Of a stretch of 64,000 nt of DNA, positions 33,487 to 41,543 are shown in pieces. The position numbers and the translations under genes are program-made. Each line of letters opens with the position of its first letter. Within the stretch, counting starts at the first letter, position 1. Source of the stretch: Streptomyces sp. CB01201 (GTDB lineage Bacteria; Actinomycetota; Actinomycetes; Streptomycetales; Streptomycetaceae); assembly GCF_002803085.1 (NCBI RefSeq), contig NZ_NNBJ01000026.1:1-64000 (forward strand). Reading direction: 5' to 3'. Under the pieces are notes generated by a model. The model was given only the letters and a program-made list of their open reading frames with translations, searched no databases and was not told the DNA's origin.

Positions 33487-34128
33487 TCAGCGGGCCCGGC
33501 CCGCCGCCGCGGCCGCCGCCCGCAGTCCGGGCCGGGGGCTGGACAGGACCGGAACGCCGATCGTGGTCCGCTCGGCGGCGGGCGCCATCGACGCCTGCGC
33601 GAGGACGACGACATCGACGTCCGTGAGGGCGTCCACCACCCGGACGATCTCCGCGAAGTACGCCTCGGAGTCCCCCGATCCGAAGTGCTGCCAGGCGTCC
33701 TCGGCGAGCACCGTGCGCAGCGCGAGCGACCGGTCGCCGGCCTCCTCGCGGATCAGTGCGGCCGTCGGCCCGAGCGTGGAGGCGACGGTGGCGACCACGA
33801 CGATCCGCCGCCCCCGCGCCACCGCGGCCGCGGCCATCGGCCGGTCGACGCGCAGCACCGGAACGCCCAGGGACGCGGACATCGCCTCCGCGACGGCGCC
33901 GATGGTGGAGCAGGTGCACAGGACCGCGTCCGCGCCCCTGGCCACCGCGTCGGCCAGGACGGCCGCGATGTCCGCAGCCACCGCGTCGGGGCCCGACTCC
34001 CCTGCCCTGCTGAGGAGTTGTGCGTGCACGAGGTGGCGCAGCCCGAGGCCCGGGGCATCCTCGTCCCGCAGGGCGTCGAAGACCGGGACATGGACCGGCG
34101 AGGTGTGCAGCAGTGCGAGCACGCTCAC
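33487..34128 (-). CDS. Asp/Glu/hydantoin racemase superfamily protein
   Basis: The frame is 213 residues, starting at GTG 34128, whose last two bases and the next A form the TGA of the GNAT gene (GTGA overlap). Superfamily features: CTCSTIGAVAEAM (first catalytic Cys), VDRPMAAAAV, VVLAQASMAPAAE (second active-site region, with Ala or Ser instead of the usual Cys). The pattern fits aspartate racemase/maleate isomerase-like proteins. The missing second Cys argues against a classic two-base racemase. Translationally coupled to the acetyltransferase upstream. Confidence 0.8.
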   Translation of the reverse strand: MSVLALLHTSPVHVPVFDALRDEDAPGLGLRHLVHAQLLSRAGESGPDAVAADIAAVLADAVARGADAVLCTCSTIGAVAEAMSASLGVPVLRVDRPMAAAAVARGRRIVVVATVASTLGPTAALIREEAGDRSLALRTVLAEDAWQHFGSGDSEAYFAEIVRVVDALTDVDVVVLAQASMAPAAERTTIGVPVLSSPRPGLRAAAAAAGRAR

Positions 34129-34463
34129 CACAGCTCCGGGTCGGCGGCGAGCTGCGCCTTGGCGGCCTCGACCAGGACGGCCGGGGCGGCCGGCGCCTCG
34201 CCAGGATGCCGCTCGGCCCACTTCGCGGCGTACGGGCAGAGCGGCACGACAGGCACGCCCTCGCGCGCCGCAATGGCGTAGAACTCCCGCACCAGGTCGC
34301 CGGCGATGCCCCTGCCCTCGTGCCCGGGCTCCACGACGGTGTGCACCGCCACCAGCGCGGCGGACGGCTGGTCGAGTACGAAGTAGGCGATGCGGCCGAC
34401 CACTTCACCGCCCTCGTACGCGGCGAGCAGCCCCTGGGCGCGGTCGTCCCGGATCTCTGTCAT
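34125..34463 (-). CDS. GNAT-type N-acetyltransferase (YjdJ-like)
   Basis: A 112-residue protein of the short GNAT type: VGRIAYFVLDQPSAALVAVHTVVEPGHEGRGIAGDLVREFYAIA contains the acetyl-CoA pyrophosphate loop (GHEGRG) and a late PxCPYAAKWAERHPG motif. This type is the small YjdJ family that lacks the normal N-terminal GNAT half. Substrate unknown. It is coupled to the racemase-like gene and lies 26 bp downstream of panD, so all three may share a transcript. Confidence 0.9.
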   Translation of the reverse strand: MTEIRDDRAQGLLAAYEGGEVVGRIAYFVLDQPSAALVAVHTVVEPGHEGRGIAGDLVREFYAIAAREGVPVVPLCPYAAKWAERHPGEAPAAPAVLVEAAKAQLAADPELW

Positions 34464-34489
34464 GGCGCGGGGTCCTCTCCGGGAACGGG

Positions 34490-34921
34490 TCAGCGCTGCG
34501 GGACCGGGATCGTCGCCTGCGGGCTGCGCCGCTGGTTGCTGCCGGGCACCGGGGCAGCGGCGTCGGTGCCGAGCCCGACGATCCGGTTGGCCCCGTCCAC
34601 GTGCACGACGCTGGGCTTCAGCACCCGCGCCTCGGCGTCGTCGACCTGGGCGTAACTGATGAGGATCACCAGGTCACCGGGGTGCACCAGATGGGCGGCG
34701 GCCCCGTTGATGCCGATGACTCCGGAGCCGCGCTCACCCTCGATGACATACGTCTCCAGGCGGTTGCCGTTGTCGATGTCGACAATGTGGACCAGCTCAC
34801 CGGGGAGCAGATCGGCGGCCTCCATGAGCTCGGCGTCCACGGTGACCGATCCCACGTAGTGCAGGTCGGCCTGGGTGACGGTGGCTCTGTGAATCTTGGA
34901 CTTGAACATGGTGCGCAGCAT
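34490..34921 (-). CDS. panD: Aspartate 1-decarboxylase (pyruvoyl enzyme)
   Basis: 143 residues starting at ATG 34921 with AGGAG seven bases upstream. The self-cleavage site G24-S25 (HYVGSVTVD) creates the pyruvoyl group; K9 (FKSKIHRATV) and the TYVIEGERGSGVIGINGAAA block match PanD. The enzyme converts aspartate to beta-alanine for pantothenate and coenzyme A. The C-terminal tail (about 118-143) is poorly conserved and basic/Pro-rich. It is first of a likely panD-GNAT-racemase run. A CCTGC/GCAGG inverted repeat lies upstream at 34950-34965. Confidence 0.95.
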   Translation of the reverse strand: MLRTMFKSKIHRATVTQADLHYVGSVTVDAELMEAADLLPGELVHIVDIDNGNRLETYVIEGERGSGVIGINGAAAHLVHPGDLVILISYAQVDDAEARVLKPSVVHVDGANRIVGLGTDAAAPVPGSNQRRSPQATIPVPQR

Positions 34922-35008
34922 CGAGGTACTCCTGAACTTAGGCTCCCTGCCTGCGTTTATGCAGGTCAAGTGCGGTTTTCCTACTCTACAACCCGTCGCG
35001 CGCCCGGC

Positions 35009-37231
35009 TCAAGCGTCCGGGTTCGGGTGCTGCGCGGGGCCTTCCGGGTCGAGCCTGGGGAGCCGGCGGTCCAGCCAGGCCGGGATCCACCAGTTGGCGC
35101 GGCCGAAGAGGTACATCGTCGCGGGCACCAGGAGCAGCCGGACGACCGTCGCGTCGACGATCACGCTCACGCCGAGGCCGAGCGCCAGCATCTTCACCAC
35201 GACGTTCGGGGAGAGCATGAACGCCAGGAAGACGCTGGTCATGATGAGCGCCGCGCAGGTGATGACGCGGGCCGTGGCGGCGAGGCCGGTGGCGACGGAG
35301 AGGTGGTTGTTGCCGCCGTGCAGCCAGGTCTCGCGGATGCGGGCCAGCAGGAAGACCTCGTAGTCCATGGAGAGCCCGAAGATGATCGCGAACATCATCA
35401 TCGGCACATAGGACTCGATCGGCACCTTCTCACCGACGCCCAACAGCGAGCCGCCCCAGCCCCATTGGAAGACCGCGACCACCACTCCGTAGGCCGCGGC
35501 GATGGAGAACAGGTTCAGGACGGCGGCCTTGAGCGCGACCAGGGGGCTGCGGAAGACGCAGAGCAGCAGCACGAAGGCGGCGGCCACGACCACGCCGATG
35601 ATCAGCGGCAGTTTCGCCACGAGGGTGTCGGTGAACGTCTGGCCCGAGACCGTGGGTCCGGTGACATAGCCGGTCGCGCCGGTGCCGGAGAGGGCGTCGG
35701 GCACGGTGTGGTCCTGGAGGGTGTGGATCAGGTCGGTGGTCGCCCGGTCCTGCGGTCCGGTGTCGGGGGTGACCGTACTGACCAACAGGGCATGGTCGGG
35801 GGTTGGTTGGGGTGGCGTCACCGAAGCGACGCCCGGCACGGCCGTGAGGTCGTGTTGCAGGGTGGTGGCGAGGGCCTGGCTCTTGGACGGGTCGGCGGCC
35901 TGCTGGCCGTCGAGCTTGGTGACGACCGTGATCGGCCCGTTGGCGCCGGGCCCGAATCCCTGGCTGATCAGGTCGTAGGCGCGCCGGTCGGTGGTGGAGG
36001 TGGGCTGGGCCCCGGCGTCGATGTGGCCCAGGTGCAGCGAGCCGACCGGAATGGCGAGGACGCCGAGCACGATCAGGCCCGCCGCGAGGAAGAGCCAGGG
36101 GCTGCGGCCGACCCGGGCTGCCCAGCGGTGCCAGACGTCGTCGGTGCCGGTGGGTTCGGCGACCGGCCTGCGGACGTGCAGACGGTCGATGCGGCGCCCG
36201 AGCAGGCCGAGCAGTGCGGGGGTGAGCGTGACGGACGCGGCGGCCGCGACGATCACGGTCAGGCCCGCCGCCGCGCCCAGGGTGCCGATGAAGCCCATGC
36301 CCGAGACGTACAGACCGGCCAGTGCCATGGCCACGGTCGCGGCGGCGACCAGGACGGACCGTCCGCTGGTGGCCACCGTGCGCCCGGCCGCCTCGGCGGG
36401 ATCGAGGCCGTTCCCGATGCCTCCGCCCCCGTCGGCGCCGAGCAGGGCCCGGTAGCGGGTGGACAGGAACAGGGCGTAGTCGATGCCGACACCGAGGCCC
36501 ATCATCGCGGCCAGCGTCGGGGCGGCCTGCCCGAAGCTGAACTGCGCGGCGAGCAGGCCGAGTCCGGCGAGGCCGACGGCGAGGCCGAGCACCGCGGTCA
36601 CCAGGGGCAGCACGGCGGCCGCGACACTGCCGAAGCCGATCAGGAGCACCAGGAGGGCGACGCCGAGCCCGATGACCTCGGAGGTCAGGTCGGCGGCCTT
36701 GGGCGCGGCCAACTGCCCGAGCGGATCGCCGTAGTCGACCGTCACGTGGTCGGCGCGCAGCGGCTGCACGGCGGTGTCGACCTTGCCGACGTACGCGTGG
36801 TCGAAGCCGGCGGGGTTGCTGGTGAACGTGACGCCGATCTGGGCGATGTTGCCCTGCGGCGAGACGGCCCCGGGGGTCGTGAGCGGGTCCTTCACCGAGA
36901 CCACGTCCGGCAGGTGTGCGAGGTTGTTCACCGCCGCCTCGACGGCTGCCTGGTGGTCGGCGACCGAGCCCTGCTCGGACTTGATCACCACCGGGGCCGT
37001 GGTGCCGGACGTACCGCCGTGGGCCTTGAGCAGGTCCGCGCCGGTCTGGGTGCTGGTGCCCGGCAACGAGAAGCTGTCGGCGAAGCTCCCGCCCCACCGC
37101 GCGTGCGCCGCGCCGATCGCGACGAGCAGGACGAGCCAACCGATCACGATCCGCCAGGCGTGCCGGGCACACCAGCTTCCCAGGCGGTGCAGCAGTCCGG
37201 TTCCGCTCTCGACGGCCGAGCCGTTGGTCAT
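35009..37231 (-). CDS. MMPL-family (RND-type) lipid exporter
   Basis: 740 residues with 12 expected TM segments arranged as 1+5+1+5, separated by two large extracytosolic domains. Family-typical stretches are MGLGVGIDYALFLSTRYRAL and FGLSMDYEVFLLARIRETW (the two Asp-containing GxxxDYxLF motifs of the proton path). These proteins export lipids, siderophores or drugs. Neighbours (DoxX, M56/BlaI) suggest an envelope role but do not give the cargo. The 5' leader is a phased CTGTC/GACAG array. Confidence 0.93.
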   Translation of the reverse strand: MTNGSAVESGTGLLHRLGSWCARHAWRIVIGWLVLLVAIGAAHARWGGSFADSFSLPGTSTQTGADLLKAHGGTSGTTAPVVIKSEQGSVADHQAAVEAAVNNLAHLPDVVSVKDPLTTPGAVSPQGNIAQIGVTFTSNPAGFDHAYVGKVDTAVQPLRADHVTVDYGDPLGQLAAPKAADLTSEVIGLGVALLVLLIGFGSVAAAVLPLVTAVLGLAVGLAGLGLLAAQFSFGQAAPTLAAMMGLGVGIDYALFLSTRYRALLGADGGGGIGNGLDPAEAAGRTVATSGRSVLVAAATVAMALAGLYVSGMGFIGTLGAAAGLTVIVAAAASVTLTPALLGLLGRRIDRLHVRRPVAEPTGTDDVWHRWAARVGRSPWLFLAAGLIVLGVLAIPVGSLHLGHIDAGAQPTSTTDRRAYDLISQGFGPGANGPITVVTKLDGQQAADPSKSQALATTLQHDLTAVPGVASVTPPQPTPDHALLVSTVTPDTGPQDRATTDLIHTLQDHTVPDALSGTGATGYVTGPTVSGQTFTDTLVAKLPLIIGVVVAAAFVLLLCVFRSPLVALKAAVLNLFSIAAAYGVVVAVFQWGWGGSLLGVGEKVPIESYVPMMMFAIIFGLSMDYEVFLLARIRETWLHGGNNHLSVATGLAATARVITCAALIMTSVFLAFMLSPNVVVKMLALGLGVSVIVDATVVRLLLVPATMYLFGRANWWIPAWLDRRLPRLDPEGPAQHPNPDA

Positions 37232-37241
37232 GGTCGTGGCC

Positions 37242-37365
37242 CTGTCTGTGGTGGTGACCTGTCTGCCGTGCCTGCCCTGTCCGTGGTCATCCTGCCCGCG
37301 GCGACCCTGTCGCCGCGCTGTCGCCGCGCTGTCGCGGTCTGTCCGCCGTGCTGTCGTGACCTGTC
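37242..37365. repeat. CTGTC (GACAG) array in the MMPL leader, helically phased
   Basis: CTGTC starts at 37242, 37259, 37277, 37307, 37318, 37329, 37339, 37351 and 37361. The last six are spaced 11, 11, 10, 12 and 10 bases apart. On the minus strand the pentamer reads GACAG upstream of the MMPL ATG at 37231. It includes two exact 11-bp repeats (TGTCGCCGCGC). Nothing here looks coding. Confidence 0.8.
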
Positions 37366-37416
37366 CGCTGTTCTCCCGTGACGCTGGCCGCTGCGCGAGG
37401 GCCTGGTCGGGGGTTG

Positions 37417-37950
37417 CTACCCGTCCTGTTCCTCGTCCTGGTCCCGCTCCTGGTTCCTGGCCCGTCGTCCGACCACGGCCGCGGCCGCCACGGCGCTGCC
37501 GAGGAAGGCGAGGGCTACGGTCCAGGGCTGGTCCAGTACGTGGTCCGTGGCGTGGTCGAGCGAGTAGCGCCCCGCGCCGGCGAGGCCGATCGCGGCGGCG
37601 GTGAAGCCGAGGAACGCCGGGTATTCGAAGCCGCCGCCCTGGGCGAAGAAGCCCGCCGGCGCGTGCACGGAGACGGCACCCGCCATGGCGCCGGCCGCTG
37701 CCGCTCCGGCGGCCGGGGTGGCGAGCCCCAGGGTCAGCAGGGCGCCACCGCCCATCTCGCCCAGCCCGGCGGCTAGGGCGCTCTCTCTGCCAGGCGTGAA
37801 GCCCATGTGTTCCATGGCGGCGGCGGTGCCTTCGAGACCCCCGCCGCCGAAGCAGCCGAAGAGCTTCTGGGCGCCGTGCGCCATCAGGACCGCGCCGGTG
37901 CCGGCCCGCAGCACGAGCAGTCCGAGGTCGCGTCGGTTGAGGCAGGTCAT
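37417..37950 (-). CDS. DoxX-family membrane protein
   Basis: 177 residues with four TM segments. The N terminus (LGLLVLRAGTGAVLMAHGAQKLFGCFGG) is the DoxX signature. In mycobacteria DoxX forms a complex with superoxide dismutase and sulfur metabolism proteins; other relatives are redox-associated membrane proteins. Here no such partner is adjacent. It is upstream of the MMPL gene on the same strand with a 185-bp leader, so it may belong to the same transcript. The C-terminal tail is highly charged. Confidence 0.88.
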   Translation of the reverse strand: MTCLNRRDLGLLVLRAGTGAVLMAHGAQKLFGCFGGGGLEGTAAAMEHMGFTPGRESALAAGLGEMGGGALLTLGLATPAAGAAAAGAMAGAVSVHAPAGFFAQGGGFEYPAFLGFTAAAIGLAGAGRYSLDHATDHVLDQPWTVALAFLGSAVAAAAVVGRRARNQERDQDEEQDG

Positions 37951-38062
37951 GGCGTCTCCCAGGGCGAACGGCGATGGACTCGGGATCCACTCTCCGGGGC
38001 ACCCGGCGCCGACCCGCAGCGTTACTGGGCCGTACGGGTCACGGGCCGCGGCCCCGAAGGCC

Positions 38063-39004
38063 TCAGCGAGGCGCCTCTCCCTGGGCTGTCTCGATGCCCC
38101 CGTGCAGATCCGCGGCGGCCTCGATCGCCGAGGTGGCCGAGGCGCACAGGCAGCCGAGCAGGACGGCCGCTATGAACCGGGCACCGCGCGAGCTCGGCAG
38201 CCGGGGCGCGGGACGGCGGTCGAGCAGGGCCGCGACCCTGCGCGGCACCGGGCCGGCCGCCGCTGCCAGCACCGCGCGGGGGCGGGCCGCGCCCGGTTGG
38301 GCGGCGCGGGCGGCGAGGGCGGCGCGGCCGATCGCGCGGGCGGCGAGCTTGCGATCGCCCACGGCTCCGGCGGCGTATTCGTCGGCGGCGCGCTCCAGAG
38401 CGTAGGCGAGCGGGGCGCGCAGCGAGCGGAGCGACGGGTGGCAGTGCGCGGCGAGTTCGGCGGCGGCCAGGAACAGGTGGTGGCGGCTCTTGAGGTGGGC
38501 CCGCTCGTGGGCGAACAGGGCCTCGCGCTCGGCGGGGCCGAGGGCCTGGAGCATGCCGGTGGTGACGACGATCCGGCCGGGTCGCCCGGGCAGCGCGTAG
38601 GCGTCGGGAGTCGGGTCGCGCAGCACGGCCAGCTCGCCGGTGCCGGGCGTCAACCGGCCGTGGGCGGCGCGCAGTTCGGCCAGGTGGTGGCGGGCGGTGC
38701 GGACCAGCGCCAGGCCCGAGGCGGCGACGAGTCCGGCCGCGGTGGCCGCGGCCGGGAAGGCGAGCCAGGCAGGAAGCGCGTCCAGCGGGGAGGTGAGGTC
38801 TTCGAGCGAGGCGAAGAAGGGCAGCCGGAGCGCGCCGGCCAGTGCGATCAGGCCGAGGGCGGCCGTCGAGCAGGCGGCGAGGCCGGTGGCCGCGGTGGCG
38901 AGCAGCCAGGCCGCGGGCCGGGGCGGGAGGGCCTCGGCAAGCCTGCGGGCGGCGGGCACCGCGAGGAACGGCACGAGGAGCGGGATCCACACCGAGAAGA
39001 TCAC
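38063..39004 (-). CDS. M56 (BlaR1/MecR1-like) membrane metallopeptidase
   Basis: Starts at GTG 39004, overlapping the stop of the BlaI-like gene (GTGA). It is 313 residues with about four TM segments and a zinc site HERAHLKSRHH (HExxH) inside the loop. ALERAADEYAAG supplies the third ligand. This is the protease half of BlaR1, without a penicillin-binding sensor domain. By family, signal-activated cleavage inactivates the co-encoded repressor. The trigger here is unknown. Confidence 0.92.
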   Translation of the reverse strand: MIFSVWIPLLVPFLAVPAARRLAEALPPRPAAWLLATAATGLAACSTAALGLIALAGALRLPFFASLEDLTSPLDALPAWLAFPAAATAAGLVAASGLALVRTARHHLAELRAAHGRLTPGTGELAVLRDPTPDAYALPGRPGRIVVTTGMLQALGPAEREALFAHERAHLKSRHHLFLAAAELAAHCHPSLRSLRAPLAYALERAADEYAAGAVGDRKLAARAIGRAALAARAAQPGAARPRAVLAAAAGPVPRRVAALLDRRPAPRLPSSRGARFIAAVLLGCLCASATSAIEAAADLHGGIETAQGEAPR

Positions 39005-39396
39005 TGACCGTCGCCTCCGGACTCCTCCAGGAGGGCGCGCAGCAGCTGCTCGTCCTCGTCGCTGAGCTGGGAGACGAACCGGGCGAGGACCGTGGAGCGG
39101 TCCTCCTCCTTGGCCAGTTCGGTGTGCATGCGGCGGGCGGTGAGCCCCGGCGCGTCCTCCGTGGGGGTGTAGGCGTAGCCGCGGCCGACGCGCGTGCGGG
39201 TGACGGCGCCCTTGTCGTGGAGGCGCGAGAGGATCGTGGTCACGGTGGTGCGGGCGAGCCGCCCGCCGAGCCCTGCCTGGACCTCGCCCGGGGTGAGGGG
39301 CGCCCCGGCGGCCCAGAGCGCGGCGAGCACCCCGGCCTCCAGTTCGCCCGCCGGGCGTCGCGCGTCCCCGTGCCCGGCGTCTCCCGTGACAGTCAT
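39001..39396 (-). CDS. BlaI/MecI/CopY-family repressor
   Basis: 131 residues from ATG 39396 with GGAGGAG seven bases upstream. The winged helix is VLAALWAAGAPLTPGEVQAGL, RTTVTTILSRLHDKGAVTRTR, GRGYAYTPT. It contains no cysteine cluster for copper, so BlaI-like rather than CopY. The twin operator (39420-39456) lies just upstream, giving autoregulation and probable control of the divergent DedA operon. It is coupled to the M56 protease that should inactivate it. Confidence 0.94.
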   Translation of the reverse strand: MTVTGDAGHGDARRPAGELEAGVLAALWAAGAPLTPGEVQAGLGGRLARTTVTTILSRLHDKGAVTRTRVGRGYAYTPTEDAPGLTARRMHTELAKEEDRSTVLARFVSQLSDEDEQLLRALLEESGGDGQ

Positions 39397-39419
39397 GGAA
39401 CACTCCTCCCGCTTCATTC

Positions 39420-39456
39420 GTCTACAGTGCTGTAGACCGTCTACACCACTGTAGTC
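39420..39456. promoter_or_regulatory. Twin BlaI/MecI-type operators
   Basis: GTCTACAG..CTGTAGAC (39420-39437) is perfect with a two-base centre. GTCTACA..TGTAGTC (39439-39456) has one mismatch. Both carry the TACA-N4-TGTA core expected for this family, centre to centre 19 bp. They lie between the repressor gene and the DedA gene. Confidence 0.9.
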
Positions 39457-39521
39457 AGCCGGGCCTTGCGCGTCCCCCTCGGACGGGCGGCCCGAACACC
39501 ATTATGGGAGGGCCCACTGAC

Positions 39522-40199
39522 ATGGCTGTCGCACCCCTGTTCGCAGCCGCGGCCCCACAGGCCGTGAACGTTCTCGACGCCGGTTCGCTGCTCGCCTCCT
39601 TCGGAGCCCTGGGCATCGCCGTGGTGCTCTTCGCCGAGACCGGCCTCCTCGTCGGCTTCCTGCTCCCGGGCGACTCCCTGCTCTTCACCGCGGGCCTCCT
39701 CTGCGTGCCGGGCGGCAACGGCCCGGTGACGCTCTCGCTGCCGCAGGTGCTGGTCTGCTCGGTGGTCGGCGCACTGGTCGGCGCGCAGGTGGGCTACTGG
39801 ATCGGCCGCCGCGGCGGCCGCGCACTGCTGGCCCGCAGCCGGTCCCGCAAGCTCCATGAGGGCGCGGCCCGCGCCGAGGAGCTGCTGGCCAAGTACGGGC
39901 ACGCGAAGGCGATCGTGCTGGCGCGCTTCGTACCGATCGTCCGCACGGTGCTCAACCCGCTGGCGGGGGCGCTCGGCGTACCGGCCAGGGTCTTCGCCCT
40001 CTGGCAGGTCATCGGCGGCCTCGTGTGGACCTGTGCGCTGGTCCTCGGCGGCTACGCGCTCGGCTCGTCCGTGCCGAACATCGACCGTTATCTGCTGCCG
40101 CTCGTGGCCCTGGTCGTCGCCGTCTCGCTCATCCCGGTCGCCCTGGAGATCCTGCGCGCCCGCCGCTCCCGTACGGCCGCCCCGGAGGACGTCGGCTGA
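39522..40199 (+). CDS. DedA-family membrane protein
   Basis: Start at ATG 39522 (MAVAPLFAAAA) with GGGAGGG nine bases upstream; 225 residues and about six TM or re-entrant segments. DedA signature: ETGLLVGFLLPGDSLLFTAG and the second-half FVPIVRTVLNPLAGALGVP. DedA proteins act as undecaprenyl-phosphate or phospholipid flippases needed for envelope stress. The two PAP2 genes are fused to it by overlapping stop/start codons. The twin BlaI operator suggests it is derepressed with the BlaI system. Confidence 0.93.
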   Translation: MAVAPLFAAAAPQAVNVLDAGSLLASFGALGIAVVLFAETGLLVGFLLPGDSLLFTAGLLCVPGGNGPVTLSLPQVLVCSVVGALVGAQVGYWIGRRGGRALLARSRSRKLHEGAARAEELLAKYGHAKAIVLARFVPIVRTVLNPLAGALGVPARVFALWQVIGGLVWTCALVLGGYALGSSVPNIDRYLLPLVALVVAVSLIPVALEILRARRSRTAAPEDVG

Positions 40200-40780
40200 T
40201 GCACTTCGACGACGGCCTCTACACCTGGGTCACCGACCTGGCGCACCGTACGCCCGGTCCCCTGGACACGCTGATCGCCCTCTGGTCGGACTACGGGCTC
40301 GCACTGTTCGCCGTCCTGATGGTGCTCGCCTGGTGGCGGGCCCGGCCGCTGGGCTCCGTCCGCACCGCGATGGCGCTCGCCGCTCCGCTCGTCGTCGTCG
40401 CGGCGTACGCGGTCAACGACCTCTTCAAAGCGGCCGTGCACGAGCAACGGCCCTGCCAGACGCTGCACACCCTGACCGTCGAGACCTGCCCCCCGCTCGG
40501 TGACTGGTCGTTCCCCAGCAACCATGCGGCGATCGCCGCCGCGGCCGCGGTCGCGATCCTGCTCACGGACCGGAAGCTGGGCGCGATCGCGGTGCCGGCC
40601 GCACTCCTCATGGCGGCCTCGCGGGTCTGGATCGGGGCGCACTACCCGCACGACGTGGTGGTCGGCCTGGCGGTCGGCGCACTGGCCGGCCTCGCCCTGA
40701 CGCTCGCCGCACGCCGGGCGGCGCCCTTCGTGGAGCGGCTCGGCGGCACCCGCCTCCGGCCGCTGGTGACCGCGCGATGA
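40199..40780 (+). CDS. PAP2 phosphatase 1
   Basis: ATG 40199 shares its A with the DedA stop (TGATG). 193 residues, about five TM segments. PAP2 motif 1 KAAVHEQRP, motif 2 PSNH (FPSNHAAIA) and motif 3 SRVWIGAHYPHD are complete. Such enzymes dephosphorylate undecaprenyl-diphosphate or lipid phosphates. Fused with DedA in an operon, recycling of undecaprenyl carriers is the simplest reading. Confidence 0.93.
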   Translation: MHFDDGLYTWVTDLAHRTPGPLDTLIALWSDYGLALFAVLMVLAWWRARPLGSVRTAMALAAPLVVVAAYAVNDLFKAAVHEQRPCQTLHTLTVETCPPLGDWSFPSNHAAIAAAAAVAILLTDRKLGAIAVPAALLMAASRVWIGAHYPHDVVVGLAVGALAGLALTLAARRAAPFVERLGGTRLRPLVTAR

Positions 40781-41475
40781 CGTCGGCCCGGCGCACGGGA
40801 CTCGCGGTCTGCGGGCTGCTGCTCCTCCTCGCGCTCCTCACGGTGTTCGTCGCCGTGCGGCACGGGGCCCCACTGCCGGGCGACCTCGCCCTGCACCACT
40901 GGCCGCTCGACCACCGGCCGCCGGTCGCGGTCGCCGTCGCCCGCGCCGTCACCGCGACCGGCACCGGGGTCCTCCCCTACGTCCTGGCCGTCGGCGCGGG
41001 CCTGATCGCGGGCCGCGACGGCCGACAGCGCCGGTACGCGGCGGCCGGGGCGCTGGCGGTACTCCTCCTCGGCCAGGGGGTGCGGTTCGGCCTGATGGCG
41101 GCCGTCGCCCGCCCGCGCCCGGACGCCATCGACTGGGCGACCACCGCCTCCGGCCACTCCTTCCCGTCCGGGCACTCCGCCACGAGCGCGCTCACGGCGG
41201 GACTGCTGATCTGGGCGGTGCTGACCCGCTCACGCCTGTCCGCCGCCCGGTTCGCGGTCGCCCTGCTCGCGCTGTGGGCGGTCGCCGTGGGCCTCTCCCG
41301 CGTCTACCTCGGGGTGCACTGGGCGAGCGACGTCCTGGGCGGCTGGCTGTTCGCCGCCCTCTGGCTCAGCCTCACCCGGCTCGCCACGGCCCCTCGCGTA
41401 CGCGCCCTCCGCACCAACGCACCCCCCGAAGCGCCGGAGGAGCCGGACCGTCCTCCGCGCACCCAACTCCCCTGA
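40777..41475 (+). CDS. PAP2 phosphatase 2
   Basis: Overlaps the previous gene by ATGA; 232 residues. Motif 1 is weaker (VRFGLMAAVARPRP, R in place of the leading K), motif 2 is SGHSFPSGHSATS, and motif 3 is SRVYLGVHWASDVLGG. It has about six TM segments and an acidic/Pro-rich tail. The second PAP2 of the DedA operon probably acts on a different lipid phosphate. Transcribed convergently with the deacetylase gene downstream. Confidence 0.93.
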   Translation: MTSARRTGLAVCGLLLLLALLTVFVAVRHGAPLPGDLALHHWPLDHRPPVAVAVARAVTATGTGVLPYVLAVGAGLIAGRDGRQRRYAAAGALAVLLLGQGVRFGLMAAVARPRPDAIDWATTASGHSFPSGHSATSALTAGLLIWAVLTRSRLSAARFAVALLALWAVAVGLSRVYLGVHWASDVLGGWLFAALWLSLTRLATAPRVRALRTNAPPEAPEEPDRPPRTQLP

Positions 41476-41543
41476 CCCACAAGCTGATTGAGTACACCGC
41501 ACCTCAACGACGAACCCGCACGCATCCGTTCGCACAGGCCGGT

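Noticed and set aside
33563..37381. A 1272-codon open frame on the plus strand
   Set aside because: It is antisense to the racemase-like, GNAT, panD and MMPL genes, all of which have clear motifs. The frame also runs through repeats and leader DNA.
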